64,000 nucleotides of DNA, taken from contig CALXYO010000011.1 of NCBI GenBank assembly GCA_944393005.1, positions 33,104 to 97,103 on the forward strand, read 5' to 3'. This DNA comes from an uncultured Spirochaetales bacterium (GTDB lineage Bacteria > Spirochaetota > Spirochaetia > Sphaerochaetales > Sphaerochaetaceae). A program made the translations under genes and the position numbers. The notes beneath the pieces are model-generated. The model was given only the letters and a program-made list of their open reading frames with translations, had not been told where the DNA came from and searched no databases. Below, piece by piece: positions 8,706 through 16,779 of the stretch; positions within the stretch are counted from its first letter, which is position 1, and every line of letters begins with the position of its first letter.

Positions 8706-9823
8706 TCAAGAACTCCTTTGCTTGATACCACCTCATTGCTTCCCGGGATCCGTCTGACTGCCATTCTGAGCGCACGGGCGAAAGCCTTGAAAAGAGCCTC
8801 GGCCTGATGATGGGCATTGCCACGGCTCACGCTCATATAGAGATTGCATCTTGCCTCGTCTGAAAAGGACTTGAAGAAATGCCTGATCATCTCGACAGGA
8901 AAAGTGCCTATGCAATCTCTGGTGAAATCCACATCAAAGATCAGATCGGGACGCCCGGAAAAATCTATTGAAACCTCGGCGTGAACATCATCCATGCACA
9001 GGAGGTCATAGCCGTACCTGCAGATTCCCTTCTTGTCGCCAAGGGCCTTGCTGATGACCTTGCCGAGAGAAAGGGCAACATCCTCCACGCTATGATGCTC
9101 ATCAACTTCCAGATCGCCTCTGAATGATGATGTGACATCCACTCTTGCATGCCTGACTATCTGCTCAAGCATATGATCAAAAAAGCCGATGCCTGTAGTT
9201 ATTGCCCCCTGTCCGCTACCGTCGATGTCAACAGAAAGAGAGATGCTGGTTTCCTTTGTTTCCCGTTCAATTGAGGCCTTTCTGTGAGTCTTTATATCTG
9301 AATTGGTGAGAAAAGCGGCCACTTCAAGCCATGAATCTGTTTCAAGTACGACAGATGAAGGAACAGAGTCCATACTCTTTTCATGAAACCATATCCCCTT
9401 TGCTCCCAGATTATGTGCAAGGATCATGTCCGTGGATCTGTCGCCGATGACAAAGGATGAGGAAAGATCATACTCATCACTGAAGAATTCACCCAGCATG
9501 CCTGTGCCGGGCTTGCGGCCCGGACAGTTGTCCGACGGGAGCGAGTAATCAATGAAAATATCATCAAAGAAGACATCCTCACCTCTGAGAACTTCAAGAA
9601 TTCTCTCATGTGCCCTGATGAAATCATCATAGGGGAAAGAAGGCGTGTTGACACCGTCCTGATTCGACACCATGACCAGAAGGAAATCTGTTTTCCTCCT
9701 TATTTCCCTGAGAGCCTCCATTACATGGGGTATGAAATGAATCTTCTCGAGACTGTCGACCTGGGTTTCCTCGACGATCACACCGTCCCTGTCTATGAAC
9801 AGCACTGATTTCATGGCTTTCAT
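8702..9823 (-). CDS. hisB: HisB: bifunctional histidinol-phosphatase / imidazoleglycerol-phosphate dehydratase
   Basis: A 373-aa fusion. Residues 1-165 form a HAD phosphatase (F-I-D-R-D-G-V at 9-15, V-S-N-Q-D-G, V-I-G-D-R); residues 180-373 form the dehydratase (F-F-D-H-M-L-E-Q, D-E-H-H-S-V-E-D, G-N-A-H-H-Q-A-E metal histidines). The phosphatase loop that binds zinc in the E. coli enzyme is degenerate: of the C-x-H and C-x-C ligands only the Cys in D-N-C-P-G-R-K-P remains. From memory, Bacteroidetes HisB proteins also lack these ligands. Confidence 0.95.
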   Translation of the reverse strand: MKAMKSVLFIDRDGVIVEETQVDSLEKIHFIPHVMEALREIRRKTDFLLVMVSNQDGVNTPSFPYDDFIRAHERILEVLRGEDVFFDDIFIDYSLPSDNCPGRKPGTGMLGEFFSDEYDLSSSFVIGDRSTDMILAHNLGAKGIWFHEKSMDSVPSSVVLETDSWLEVAAFLTNSDIKTHRKASIERETKETSISLSVDIDGSGQGAITTGIGFFDHMLEQIVRHARVDVTSSFRGDLEVDEHHSVEDVALSLGKVISKALGDKKGICRYGYDLLCMDDVHAEVSIDFSGRPDLIFDVDFTRDCIGTFPVEMIRHFFKSFSDEARCNLYMSVSRGNAHHQAEALFKAFARALRMAVRRIPGSNEVVSSKGVLE

Positions 9824-10884
9824 ACCTTTCCTCCTGCAAGAATCTCCTCAAGAGCAGTTATGAGACTGTCGCATTCACTGCGGCTTCCGACTGTTATGCG
9901 CAGACATCCTCCGCAGTGCAGCTGGCTGCTCCTGTCCCTGACTGCTATGCCTTTTTTCTTTAGTTCACGATATACATACCCGGGATCAGCAAACTGTGCA
10001 AGAAAGAAATTGGCATCACTTCTCCTGACATCAAGCACACCGTCAATGCGGCGGAGACTTTCCATGAGGTAGCCTCTGTTTGCCTTTATTGCGGCAACAC
10101 GCTCTGTGAATGATGCTGTACGTGAAAGAACCTTTACGGCTTCCTCTGCTGCCGGACGGCTTATGTTATACGGGTACTTCACATCATAAAAAGCAGACAG
10201 AATCTCACTTGCCGCCATCATTATTCCTATCCTGCAGCCTGCCGCAGCCCAGGCCTTCGACATTGTCCTCAGAACGACAATCCTTTCATTTGCCTTCACA
10301 TCCTCAGGTGTGAAGGCACCCTGCATGGCGAAATCAATGTAGGCCTGGTCCACAACGCTTATTCCTTCGTTGATGGATGCAAGGCGCAGTATTGTGCTCT
10401 TGTCAAGAAGATTGCCGCTCGGGTTATTCGGTGAGCAGAAGAATGTGAGCTTTGGTCTGTACTGTCTTATCATGCTTTCAGCTTCGCTTCCGCATATTGA
10501 GAAATCCTCATTCAGAGGACAGGAGATGACCCTGACATCGTTTATCGATGCCAGCACAGCATATTCTCCGTATGTCGGAGGAAACACAAGCACACAGTCT
10601 TTTCCGGGAGTGCAGAAAATCCTGAAAAGCACATCTATGAGCTCGTCAGATCCATTGCCTGCCGCAATCATGTCCTCCGGGAGACCGAAAGCTGAAGATG
10701 CTGCCCTGATGATACTCCTGTTTGCGCTGTCCGGGTAACGGTTGATGCCTTCACAGTCATCCAGCGGGGCATAATTCTCATTTGCATCAAGATAGACAGA
10801 CAGGTCTGGTCCGGCCTCATCACGTGCACACTTGTAAGGCTCAAGAGTGCGGATGTTCTCTCTCATCAGATTCCGTACACTCAT
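9820..10884 (-). CDS. hisC: HisC: histidinol-phosphate aminotransferase
   Basis: A 354-aa PLP-dependent class I/II aminotransferase converting imidazole-acetol phosphate to histidinol phosphate. The N-terminal L-D-A-N-E-N and the G-N-G-S-D-E-L-I-D stretch are typical of HisC. The Schiff-base lysine lies in R-T-M-S-K-A-W-A, followed by G-C-R-I-G. It overlaps hisD and hisB by 4 bp each. Confidence 0.96.
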   Translation of the reverse strand: MSVRNLMRENIRTLEPYKCARDEAGPDLSVYLDANENYAPLDDCEGINRYPDSANRSIIRAASSAFGLPEDMIAAGNGSDELIDVLFRIFCTPGKDCVLVFPPTYGEYAVLASINDVRVISCPLNEDFSICGSEAESMIRQYRPKLTFFCSPNNPSGNLLDKSTILRLASINEGISVVDQAYIDFAMQGAFTPEDVKANERIVVLRTMSKAWAAAGCRIGIMMAASEILSAFYDVKYPYNISRPAAEEAVKVLSRTASFTERVAAIKANRGYLMESLRRIDGVLDVRRSDANFFLAQFADPGYVYRELKKKGIAVRDRSSQLHCGGCLRITVGSRSECDSLITALEEILAGGKV

Positions 10885-12173
10885 TTCAGCCTCACCTTCA
10901 CAGCCTGGCTGTGCGCCATCAGATCTTCCGCCTCTGCCATCGTCACAACCGCATCAGAGAGAGAGCGCAGTCCTTCCTCCGTCAGCTCCTGCATGGTTAT
11001 TTTCTTGATAAAGCTGTCAAGCGAGACCCCGGATGAACTGCGGGCCCAGGCTGAAGTCGGAAGTGTATGGTTCGTTCCGGATGCGTAGTCTCCGGCACTT
11101 TCAGGAGAATACGGGCCGAGGAATACGGAACCGGCACTCTCAACACGGGATGCAAGCGAACGGTAATTCCGGCAGTTGAGGATCAGATGTTCAGGAGCAT
11201 ACTCGTTCACGATCCTCATGAGCTTGTCATCATCATGCACGGCTATCGCACATGAATGGGAAAGACTTGGCAGCATGTATTCATGCCGTCCGAGAATGGC
11301 GATCTGATCATCAAGGGCAGCCTCTACTTTTCCATATATTTTCTCTGCTTCCTTCTCATCCTCAGCCCTGATCATGAGGATAACCTGGCTGTCACGTCCG
11401 TGCTCGGCCTGGGAAAGCAGATCGCATGCCACATAGACAGGATCGGAAGAAGCGTCGCACACAACCATGACCTCACTCGGACCTGCCAGCATATCTATCG
11501 CACAGAAGGAAGAGATAATGCTTTTCGCAAATGTGACATAGCGGTTTCCAGGTCCGAAAATCTTGTCTACCTTTTTGATTGTCTGAGTACCGTATGCCAT
11601 TGCCGCTATCGCCTGCGCACCGCCGAGCTTCAGCACATTGTCAACGCCGCAACGCCGTGCGGCATAAAGGACTGCAGGATTTACGCGTTCTTCCTTCGCA
11701 GGAGTTGCCAGCGTCAGTGAGCCGCAGCCGGCAGCTCTTGCGGGGATGGCAAGCATGAGAACAGTTGAGAAAAGAGGTGCGGTTCCGCCAGGAACGTAAA
11801 GTCCGACTCTGGAAACCGGCACGATTTTTCTCCAGCATCTGACACCATTCATTGTCTCAACACACTCTCCCTGAGGCTTCTGGACCTCATGGAAGGCAAG
11901 AATATTACGGTATGCAATCTCAATCGCATCCTTGAGGCGCTGCGGCACAAGGGCTTCAGCCTCATCGAACTCATCTTCACTTACATAGAAGCTGTCAAGA
12001 CGACAAGAGTCAAAGCGCTCCTCATATTCCCTCAGGGCATCATCACCTCTTGTCCTCACATCTTCAAGAATCTCACACACGCTGTTTCTGAGGTTCTCAT
12101 CATCGGAAAGCTTCCTTTCCAGAAGAAGACGGTATTCACTTTCATCGGGATCGGCATAATATTTCAGATACAT
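10881..12173 (-). CDS. hisD: HisD: histidinol dehydrogenase
   Basis: A 430-aa zinc-dependent NAD enzyme that oxidises histidinol to histidine. Conserved segments include V-G-L-Y-V-P-G-G-T-A, D-K-I-F-G-P-G-N-R-Y-V-T, D-M-L-A-G-P-S-E, L-S-Q-A-E-H-G-R-D and E-H-L-I-L, containing the zinc His/Gln and catalytic Glu-His pair. Length matches the family. It starts 14 bp after hisG, with a Shine-Dalgarno-like AGGAGG in that gap. Confidence 0.97.
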   Translation of the reverse strand: MYLKYYADPDESEYRLLLERKLSDDENLRNSVCEILEDVRTRGDDALREYEERFDSCRLDSFYVSEDEFDEAEALVPQRLKDAIEIAYRNILAFHEVQKPQGECVETMNGVRCWRKIVPVSRVGLYVPGGTAPLFSTVLMLAIPARAAGCGSLTLATPAKEERVNPAVLYAARRCGVDNVLKLGGAQAIAAMAYGTQTIKKVDKIFGPGNRYVTFAKSIISSFCAIDMLAGPSEVMVVCDASSDPVYVACDLLSQAEHGRDSQVILMIRAEDEKEAEKIYGKVEAALDDQIAILGRHEYMLPSLSHSCAIAVHDDDKLMRIVNEYAPEHLILNCRNYRSLASRVESAGSVFLGPYSPESAGDYASGTNHTLPTSAWARSSSGVSLDSFIKKITMQELTEEGLRSLSDAVVTMAEAEDLMAHSQAVKVRLK

Positions 12174-12187
12174 ACACTTTCCTCCTT

Positions 12188-13060
12188 TCAGTCCGACATC
12201 TTCTCGATCGGCATTACAAGGATACCCTCCGCTCCAAGATTCCTCAGATCCTCGAACACACTCCAGAAACGGTCCTCACTGACCACTGACTGTACTGATA
12301 CCCAGTCCTTGTCAAGCAAAGGCGTCACGGTCGGACTCTTCATACCCCCTATTATTCTGGCGGCTTCGTCAAGCTTGACGGAAGGAAGGTTGAAAAGCAC
12401 GTATTTTTTCTTTTTGGCATTGTTCACCGTGTCCATGCGGACCAGAAGACGGTCAAGGATTGATTTTTTTTCAATCTCGCAGCCAAAATCCTTCCTTGCG
12501 ATCATCACTGCCGATGTGCGGTATATTTCCTCAACCTCCCTGAGACCGTTCATCTTGAGCGTCGTGCCGGTGCTGACAAGATCACATATGCAGTCGGCAA
12601 TGCCGATTGCCGGAGTGATCTCCACACTGCCTGAGACAGTCACGAGACTTGCACTGACTCCGTTCTTTTCCAGTATGGAGGAAAGAATGCGGGGATATGA
12701 TGTTGCGATTCTCCTTCCTTCAAGACATTTGAGGGAAGTATATGTGAAATCAACAGGGACCGCGATTGACAGACGGCATGATGCGAAACCCAGATCACGC
12801 ACCACATCAAGAGCATAGCCCGATTCATCCAGTTCGTTCCGTCCCACGATGCCGATGTCCGCTACATTGTCATAGACATATGTCGGGATATCATCATCGC
12901 GGACGAAAATGAAGTCCAGGGGAAAATTGGACGCCGAAGATCTCAGCACTCTCTCATCCGTCTGGAAATCAATACCGCAGGAGCGGATTATACCAAGGCT
13001 TTTCTCTGAAAGACGTCCGCTTTTCTGAATTGCAATCCTGAGTCTTTTTTCCTCACACAT
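12188..13060 (-). CDS. hisG: HisG: ATP phosphoribosyltransferase, long form
   Basis: A 290-aa enzyme that commits PRPP and ATP to histidine synthesis. It shows R-I-A-I-Q-K-S-G-R-L near the start, the PRPP loop region with D-L-V-S-T-G-T-T-L, and a C-terminal ACT-like regulatory domain of about 75 aa, so it is the long, HisZ-independent form. GGGAGG lies 5-6 bp before the ATG. As first structural gene it is controlled by the attenuator directly upstream. Confidence 0.96.
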   Translation of the reverse strand: MCEEKRLRIAIQKSGRLSEKSLGIIRSCGIDFQTDERVLRSSASNFPLDFIFVRDDDIPTYVYDNVADIGIVGRNELDESGYALDVVRDLGFASCRLSIAVPVDFTYTSLKCLEGRRIATSYPRILSSILEKNGVSASLVTVSGSVEITPAIGIADCICDLVSTGTTLKMNGLREVEEIYRTSAVMIARKDFGCEIEKKSILDRLLVRMDTVNNAKKKKYVLFNLPSVKLDEAARIIGGMKSPTVTPLLDKDWVSVQSVVSEDRFWSVFEDLRNLGAEGILVMPIEKMSD

Positions 13061-13074
13061 ACATTCCTCCCGGT

Positions 13075-13104
13075 AAAAAAAATCCCTCGCGGCGAGACGA
13101 GGGA
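13075..13104 (-). terminator. his operon attenuator (intrinsic terminator)
   Basis: On the minus strand TCCCTCG and CGAGGGA form a perfect 7-bp stem with an 8-nt loop, followed directly by eight T residues. It lies 38 nt after the stop codon of the His5 leader peptide and ends just upstream of the hisG ribosome site, the expected position for an attenuator. Confidence 0.9.
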
Positions 13105-13142
13105 GTCAGTGTACAACAGAACCTGCCGTGCCATATTGTCAG

Positions 13143-13187
13143 CTATAATCCATGGTGATGGTGGTGCAGTCCTGTCATTTCTTTCAT
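13143..13187 (-). CDS. hisL: his leader peptide
   Basis: A 14-codon reading frame encoding MKEMTGLHHHHHGL, with five consecutive histidine codons (CAC CAC CAT CAC CAT). It is placed between the predicted promoter and the intrinsic terminator in front of hisG. By analogy with enterobacterial hisL, scarce His-tRNA would stall the ribosome on the His codons and prevent the terminator from forming. The nearest Shine-Dalgarno sequence, AAGGAG, is about 14 nt before the ATG, somewhat far; a CTG in frame two codons upstream would be better spaced. The sequence GGTGC early in the leader could pair with GCACC in the His codons as a pause hairpin. Confidence 0.85.
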   Translation of the reverse strand: MKEMTGLHHHHHGL

Positions 13188-13222
13188 ATTCAGATATGTT
13201 TCTCCTTAGGCTGGATAGCACC

Positions 13223-13252
13223 ATCATAAAGAAATAGCGCTCAGACCGTCAA
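13223..13252 (-). promoter_or_regulatory. Promoter of the his operon
   Basis: On the minus strand TTGACG (13247-13252) and TATGAT (13223-13228) are separated by 18 bp. A start site near 13216 would give a leader of about 30 nt before the leader-peptide ATG. Confidence 0.65.
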
Positions 13253-13295
13253 GTGAAAAATTCATGAAATATGAATGAATATGCAGAAAAATGAA

Positions 13296-13889
13296 TTACT
13301 GATCCTGATTTTCCCACTCAGTCTCAAATTCTTTTGACTGTGCGCTTATTTTCTTCTCAAAGGCCAGCATTTTTATTCCCCAGACAATCATCACGATGGA
13401 GAGGAAAATCATGCACACGCCTATAACCGTGACCACAGCCGTACCAAGAAGTGAGGGGAAAATATACATGATGATGGAAAGGAGAAGTGAGATCACAGCA
13501 CTGCTTCTGGCTCCGAAATTCTGCGTATACCCGCTTTTCTCCATCAGGTGAGCCTCGACAAACTGTGTCACAGACGATAGCAGCAGGTAGGTTGCAACGG
13601 CATAACCGGCCCATGATGAGATCTGCACTCCGCTTGCAGTGATACCGAAACAGAGCACCAGTATACCGATTGCCAGACCGATAAGTATCCTGACGGTATT
13701 GATCTTGAAAACAAGTGCGAATTTTCTCAGTGAAAGAGAAATGACAAGAGAATAAATACAGTCTATAACCGTATAAAGGCCAAATCCAATCACCGCCACC
13801 TTGATAACAGTCGACGGACTTGTAAGAATGAAAATTCCCATGACGGACAGCAGTATTCCGCTGATTATCCACTGCCATTGTGCTCTCAT
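13296..13889 (-). CDS. HdeD-like DUF308 membrane protein
   Basis: A 197-aa integral membrane protein with about six predicted helices in three pairs, the first beginning W-I-I-S-G-I-L-L-S-V-M-G-I-F. The paired-helix repeat with short loops fits the HdeD/DUF308 family, which is linked to acid resistance in E. coli but is of unknown function elsewhere. The last 25 residues are polar and cytoplasmic. AGGAGG sits 5 bp before the ATG, so the start is firm. It is divergent from the YjjG-like gene. Confidence 0.75.
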   Translation of the reverse strand: MRAQWQWIISGILLSVMGIFILTSPSTVIKVAVIGFGLYTVIDCIYSLVISLSLRKFALVFKINTVRILIGLAIGILVLCFGITASGVQISSWAGYAVATYLLLSSVTQFVEAHLMEKSGYTQNFGARSSAVISLLLSIIMYIFPSLLGTAVVTVIGVCMIFLSIVMIVWGIKMLAFEKKISAQSKEFETEWENQDQ

Positions 13890-13902
13890 GAATTTCCTCC
13901 TA

Positions 13903-13931
13903 TTGCATTAAATTTCAGGCCGTTCTAAATT
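13903..13931 (+). promoter_or_regulatory. Promoter of the YjjG-like gene, leaderless layout
   Basis: TTGCAT (13903-13908) and TAAATT (13926-13931) are 17 bp apart; the ATG follows after 6 bp and no Shine-Dalgarno sequence is visible. Confidence 0.4.
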
Positions 13932-13937
13932 TGTCTC

Positions 13938-14648
13938 ATGCTGAATTACAAATTCCTCCTTCTTGATGCAGACGGAACGTTCCTGAACTTCGCTCTCACA
14001 GAAAAGATAGCATTAGATCTGCTCTTTGACCACTACAATCTCACTCATGATGAGGAGACCTTCTCCTCTTATGAGGAAGGAAACCGCCTGTGCTGGCGGG
14101 AATTTGAGCAGGGAATCATCTCAATGGATGAGCTCAAGGTGAAAAGATTTTCCCTTTTCTTCGCAAAAGAGGGACTGCATTTTGATCCGTCAGAAGCCAA
14201 CAGGCTGTATGTGCACTACCTTGCATCCAACGGTCATTACATAAGCGGAGCGGAAGATGTTCTGAAAAGACTGAGTCATGATTACACTCTTGAAGTCATC
14301 ACAAACGGAATCGCCAGTGTACAGAGAGGACGTCTTGATGCCCTTGGCGCATCAAAGTATTTCGATCACATCATAATAAGCGAGGAAATAGGATGCCAGA
14401 AACCCTCAGCAGCTTTCTTTGAAAAGACTCTTGAAATAATCCACGCGGCAAAGGACGAATGCCTCATCATAGGGGACAGTCTCACTTCTGACATAAAAGG
14501 CGGAATAGAAAGCGGCATAGACACCTGCTATCTGCATCTGGGAAAGGATCCCGGCATTTCTGACACCAGGATAAAATACCACGCATCAAGCTACAGCGAG
14601 CTGCTTTCAATCATCTACGCTGACCAGGTCGATATCGAAAATAAGTAG
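13938..14648 (+). CDS. HAD-superfamily nucleotidase of the YjjG type
   Basis: A 236-aa HAD hydrolase. Motif I is L-L-D-A-D-G-T at residues 7-13, motif II is the T-N-G region near 119-121, motif III is the Lys in C-Q-K-P-S, and motif IV is I-G-D-S-L-T-S-D. The helical cap segment (L-L-F-D-H-Y-N ... W-R-E-F-E-Q-G-I-I) resembles YjjG, a 5'-nucleotidase that removes non-canonical pyrimidine nucleotides. Its 3' end overlaps the convergent FKBP gene by 42 bp. Confidence 0.8.
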   Translation: MLNYKFLLLDADGTFLNFALTEKIALDLLFDHYNLTHDEETFSSYEEGNRLCWREFEQGIISMDELKVKRFSLFFAKEGLHFDPSEANRLYVHYLASNGHYISGAEDVLKRLSHDYTLEVITNGIASVQRGRLDALGASKYFDHIIISEEIGCQKPSAAFFEKTLEIIHAAKDECLIIGDSLTSDIKGGIESGIDTCYLHLGKDPGISDTRIKYHASSYSELLSIIYADQVDIENK

Positions 14649-15350
14649 CTCATTGGGCCCGATATTCCCGTTCCCGTATGGTCCATATCCCTGGGATGGA
14701 TGAATCCAGGCCCTGACCTTCTCTCCTTCACTCATATGAGTCAGCACCGAGACAAAGCCCGGTATGGTTGAGGAAAGGTCCACAGTGTATGTCCGGTTTG
14801 CCGGCGTACCTGAGCTGTAGCCGTCAAGAGTTACCAGCTGGTAGCTTATAGTGACTGAAGAGTCCGCAGAAGGCATGAGGCCGCCCTCATTTCCTCTTCG
14901 CAGCACTTCATACTGCACCTGTGGAGACAATGACACCACACTGCTGCGGCTTCCGTTTGTCTCAAGATAATTCTCAGCCCGTTCAAGATTGCTGCTGCTT
15001 ATATCATTGTAGGCAGCTTCCGCCCTCTTGAATATCTCTTCCTGGAAGCTTGCGAGGATATCTTCCATTTCCGCATCCGTATACAGACTGGTGCCATGTG
15101 CCGCATCGTATGTCCCCAGAGTAATATACAGAGGATCGGCATTCTCAACCCCCTGGCTCAGAGCCTGTGCAAGCTTGTAGCCGAACACATATGCGAACTT
15201 GTCATCAAGGCTTTCAGGAGGAGCAGATGCAGTCAGCGCATCTTCATCAATCCGTAATTCCGGGACGGAACCGGTCTCATCCCGGTGCGAACATGAGAGA
15301 CAGAGAACAAGACACAACACAAACACAAGTGAAGATACGGCTCTTCTCAT
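14607..15350 (-). CDS. FKBP-type peptidyl-prolyl isomerase lipoprotein
   Basis: A 247-aa lipoprotein with signal sequence and lipobox C-L-S-C (Cys20). Residues 45-140 resemble the helical FKBP_N dimerisation domain of Mip/FkpA proteins (F-A-Y-V-F-G-Y-K-L-A-Q). Residues 155-247 hold a FKBP_C fold with V-T-I-S-Y-Q-L, I-P-G-F-V-S-V-L, M-S-E-G-E-K-V-R-A-W-I and G-Y-G. It is expected to fold proteins at the periplasmic face of a membrane. Several active-site aromatic positions are altered, so isomerase activity is not certain. Confidence 0.8.
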   Translation of the reverse strand: MRRAVSSLVFVLCLVLCLSCSHRDETGSVPELRIDEDALTASAPPESLDDKFAYVFGYKLAQALSQGVENADPLYITLGTYDAAHGTSLYTDAEMEDILASFQEEIFKRAEAAYNDISSSNLERAENYLETNGSRSSVVSLSPQVQYEVLRRGNEGGLMPSADSSVTISYQLVTLDGYSSGTPANRTYTVDLSSTIPGFVSVLTHMSEGEKVRAWIHPSQGYGPYGNGNIGPNELLIFDIDLVSVDD

Positions 15351-15420
15351 TCTTTAATTCCCCTTTCTCTCTCCTGAAAAATAATATTACAAACAGATAA
15401 CGCCGCAGTCAAATAATTCA

Positions 15421-15927
15421 TTATATGAGTCTTCCCCCGTGTGCATCATAAAGACATATTGACGGGAAATCCTCCACCTCAAGTTCAAGCAGGGCCTCAG
15501 GTCCCAGTTCGCGATAAGCGATGATCCTGCTGCTTTTTATGCATGACGCGTAAAGCGCCCCGCAGCCGCCGTATGTGTAAAGATAAACCCCGTGGAAGCG
15601 GATGCAGGCTTCCTGAACGGCAGCACTGCGCGGTCCCTTTCCGATCATCACGCGCAGTCCTGCTTCAAGCAGAAGCGGAGAATACGGATCCATACGGGCG
15701 GATGTGGTCGGGCCTGCCGCACCTGTCACATATCCATCGGGAGCAGGACTCGGCCCCATATAATAAACAGCATTGCCTTCAAAGGGAAAGGGAGGATTGT
15801 CAAGACATGTGACAAGCCTCTTATGGACCTGATCGCGTCCTACATACATGCGGCCGGAAATAATCACTTCATCTCCGGCTCTCATATTTTCAAGGGCATT
15901 TTTACCATATGGAAGCTCAAGTCTCAT
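15421..15927 (-). CDS. Class I fumarate hydratase / L-tartrate dehydratase, beta subunit
   Basis: A 168-aa swivelling domain subunit that pairs with the alpha subunit encoded just upstream. Characteristic segments are G-D-E-V-I-I-S-G-R-M-Y-V-G-R-D-Q-V-H-K-R, Y-Y-M-G-P-S-P and G-P-T-T-S-A-R-M-D, then M-I-G-K-G. The start overlaps the alpha gene stop by 4 bp. Two-subunit fumarases of this type serve anaerobic fumarate-malate interconversion; tartrate is an alternative substrate that sequence alone does not exclude. Confidence 0.88.
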   Translation of the reverse strand: MRLELPYGKNALENMRAGDEVIISGRMYVGRDQVHKRLVTCLDNPPFPFEGNAVYYMGPSPAPDGYVTGAAGPTTSARMDPYSPLLLEAGLRVMIGKGPRSAAVQEACIRFHGVYLYTYGGCGALYASCIKSSRIIAYRELGPEALLELEVEDFPSICLYDAHGGRLI

Positions 15928-16766
15928 AGCACCTCCTCATCCCTTATGCTTATGAATGCCTTTCTGTCAACCCAGCAGTTTACGGACAGTGCGACAGGAA
16001 GTCCTGCTATATGTGTCGGATACGTCTCGATTGCAACTGAGAGACAAGTATTGTTTCCTCCAAGTCCCCCGGCGCCGATACCGAGCCCGTTCACCTCACT
16101 GAGGAGCCTTTCCTCAAGGCGCATGTATCTTTCGTCTTTATTGTGTTCATCCGCCTTTCTTATAAGGGCCTTCTTGCTGAGGATGGCAGCCTTGTCCATA
16201 GTGCCGCCGACACCAACTCCAAGAAACATCGGCGGACATGGTTTTCCGCCTGCCGCCCTGACCATATCCAGCACGGCAGAAACCACTCCGTCTTCCCCGT
16301 CAGTCGGTCTTATCATGCGCACGGATGAACAGTTCTCCGAGCCGAAGCCTTTCAGGAGGAAGGCTATCTCTGTCTCATCACCCCTGCCTCTCTCCCAGTT
16401 TATGATAACAGGAAGGTTTGTCCCGGTGTTGTTCCTGTCGTAAACAGGATCGTCAACGACACTTCTCCTGTAGAAAGCCTTCTGTGCCGCTCCCGCACAG
16501 CCGAGGTTTATCTCATTCTCAAGGACGGAAAGCGGAATGCGGCAGTTTTCGGCCAGTGTGACATAACAGTAGAACATGCCACAGTCCTGGCACAGAGGAA
16601 GCCTGCCCTCTCCCGCTATTCGTATGTTCTCGATTATATGGGAAAGCACCTTACGGGCATACACGTTTTCCTCTCTCTCATATGCCTTTCTTATAAGTGC
16701 CTCGCAGTCGGGAGGAAGAATCCTCACAGCCTTCATGAGTTCTTTTTCAATTCTGTCTCTCAGCAA
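15924..16766 (-). CDS. Class I fumarate hydratase / L-tartrate dehydratase, alpha subunit
   Basis: A 280-aa [4Fe-4S] subunit. Candidate cluster cysteines lie in L-P-L-C-Q-D, G-S-E-N-C-S-S and G-K-P-C-P-P, spaced as in the oxygen-sensitive class I fumarases. G-V-G-V-G-G-T-M-D-K-A and G-I-G-A-G-G-L-G-G-N-N-T are the other family signatures. It follows the patatin gene by 13 bp at the end of the long minus-strand train. Confidence 0.9.
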   Translation of the reverse strand: MLRDRIEKELMKAVRILPPDCEALIRKAYEREENVYARKVLSHIIENIRIAGEGRLPLCQDCGMFYCYVTLAENCRIPLSVLENEINLGCAGAAQKAFYRRSVVDDPVYDRNNTGTNLPVIINWERGRGDETEIAFLLKGFGSENCSSVRMIRPTDGEDGVVSAVLDMVRAAGGKPCPPMFLGVGVGGTMDKAAILSKKALIRKADEHNKDERYMRLEERLLSEVNGLGIGAGGLGGNNTCLSVAIETYPTHIAGLPVALSVNCWVDRKAFISIRDEEVL

Positions 16767-16779
16767 ACCGGATCTCCTT

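Noticed and set aside
11889..12818. Plus-strand reading frame (309 codons) across the hisD-hisG junction
   Set aside because: It spans two complete his genes in antisense and shows low-complexity Ser/Arg-rich sequence with no family resemblance.
13152..13166. Five His codons resembling a cloning-vector His tag
   Set aside because: They lie in a short leader frame between a promoter and a T-tailed terminator before hisG, which explains them as natural attenuation; no vector sequence surrounds them.
15592..16443. Plus-strand reading frame (283 codons) opposite the fumarase genes
   Set aside because: Antisense shadow of two well-supported genes; composition is untypical of the proteins of this window.
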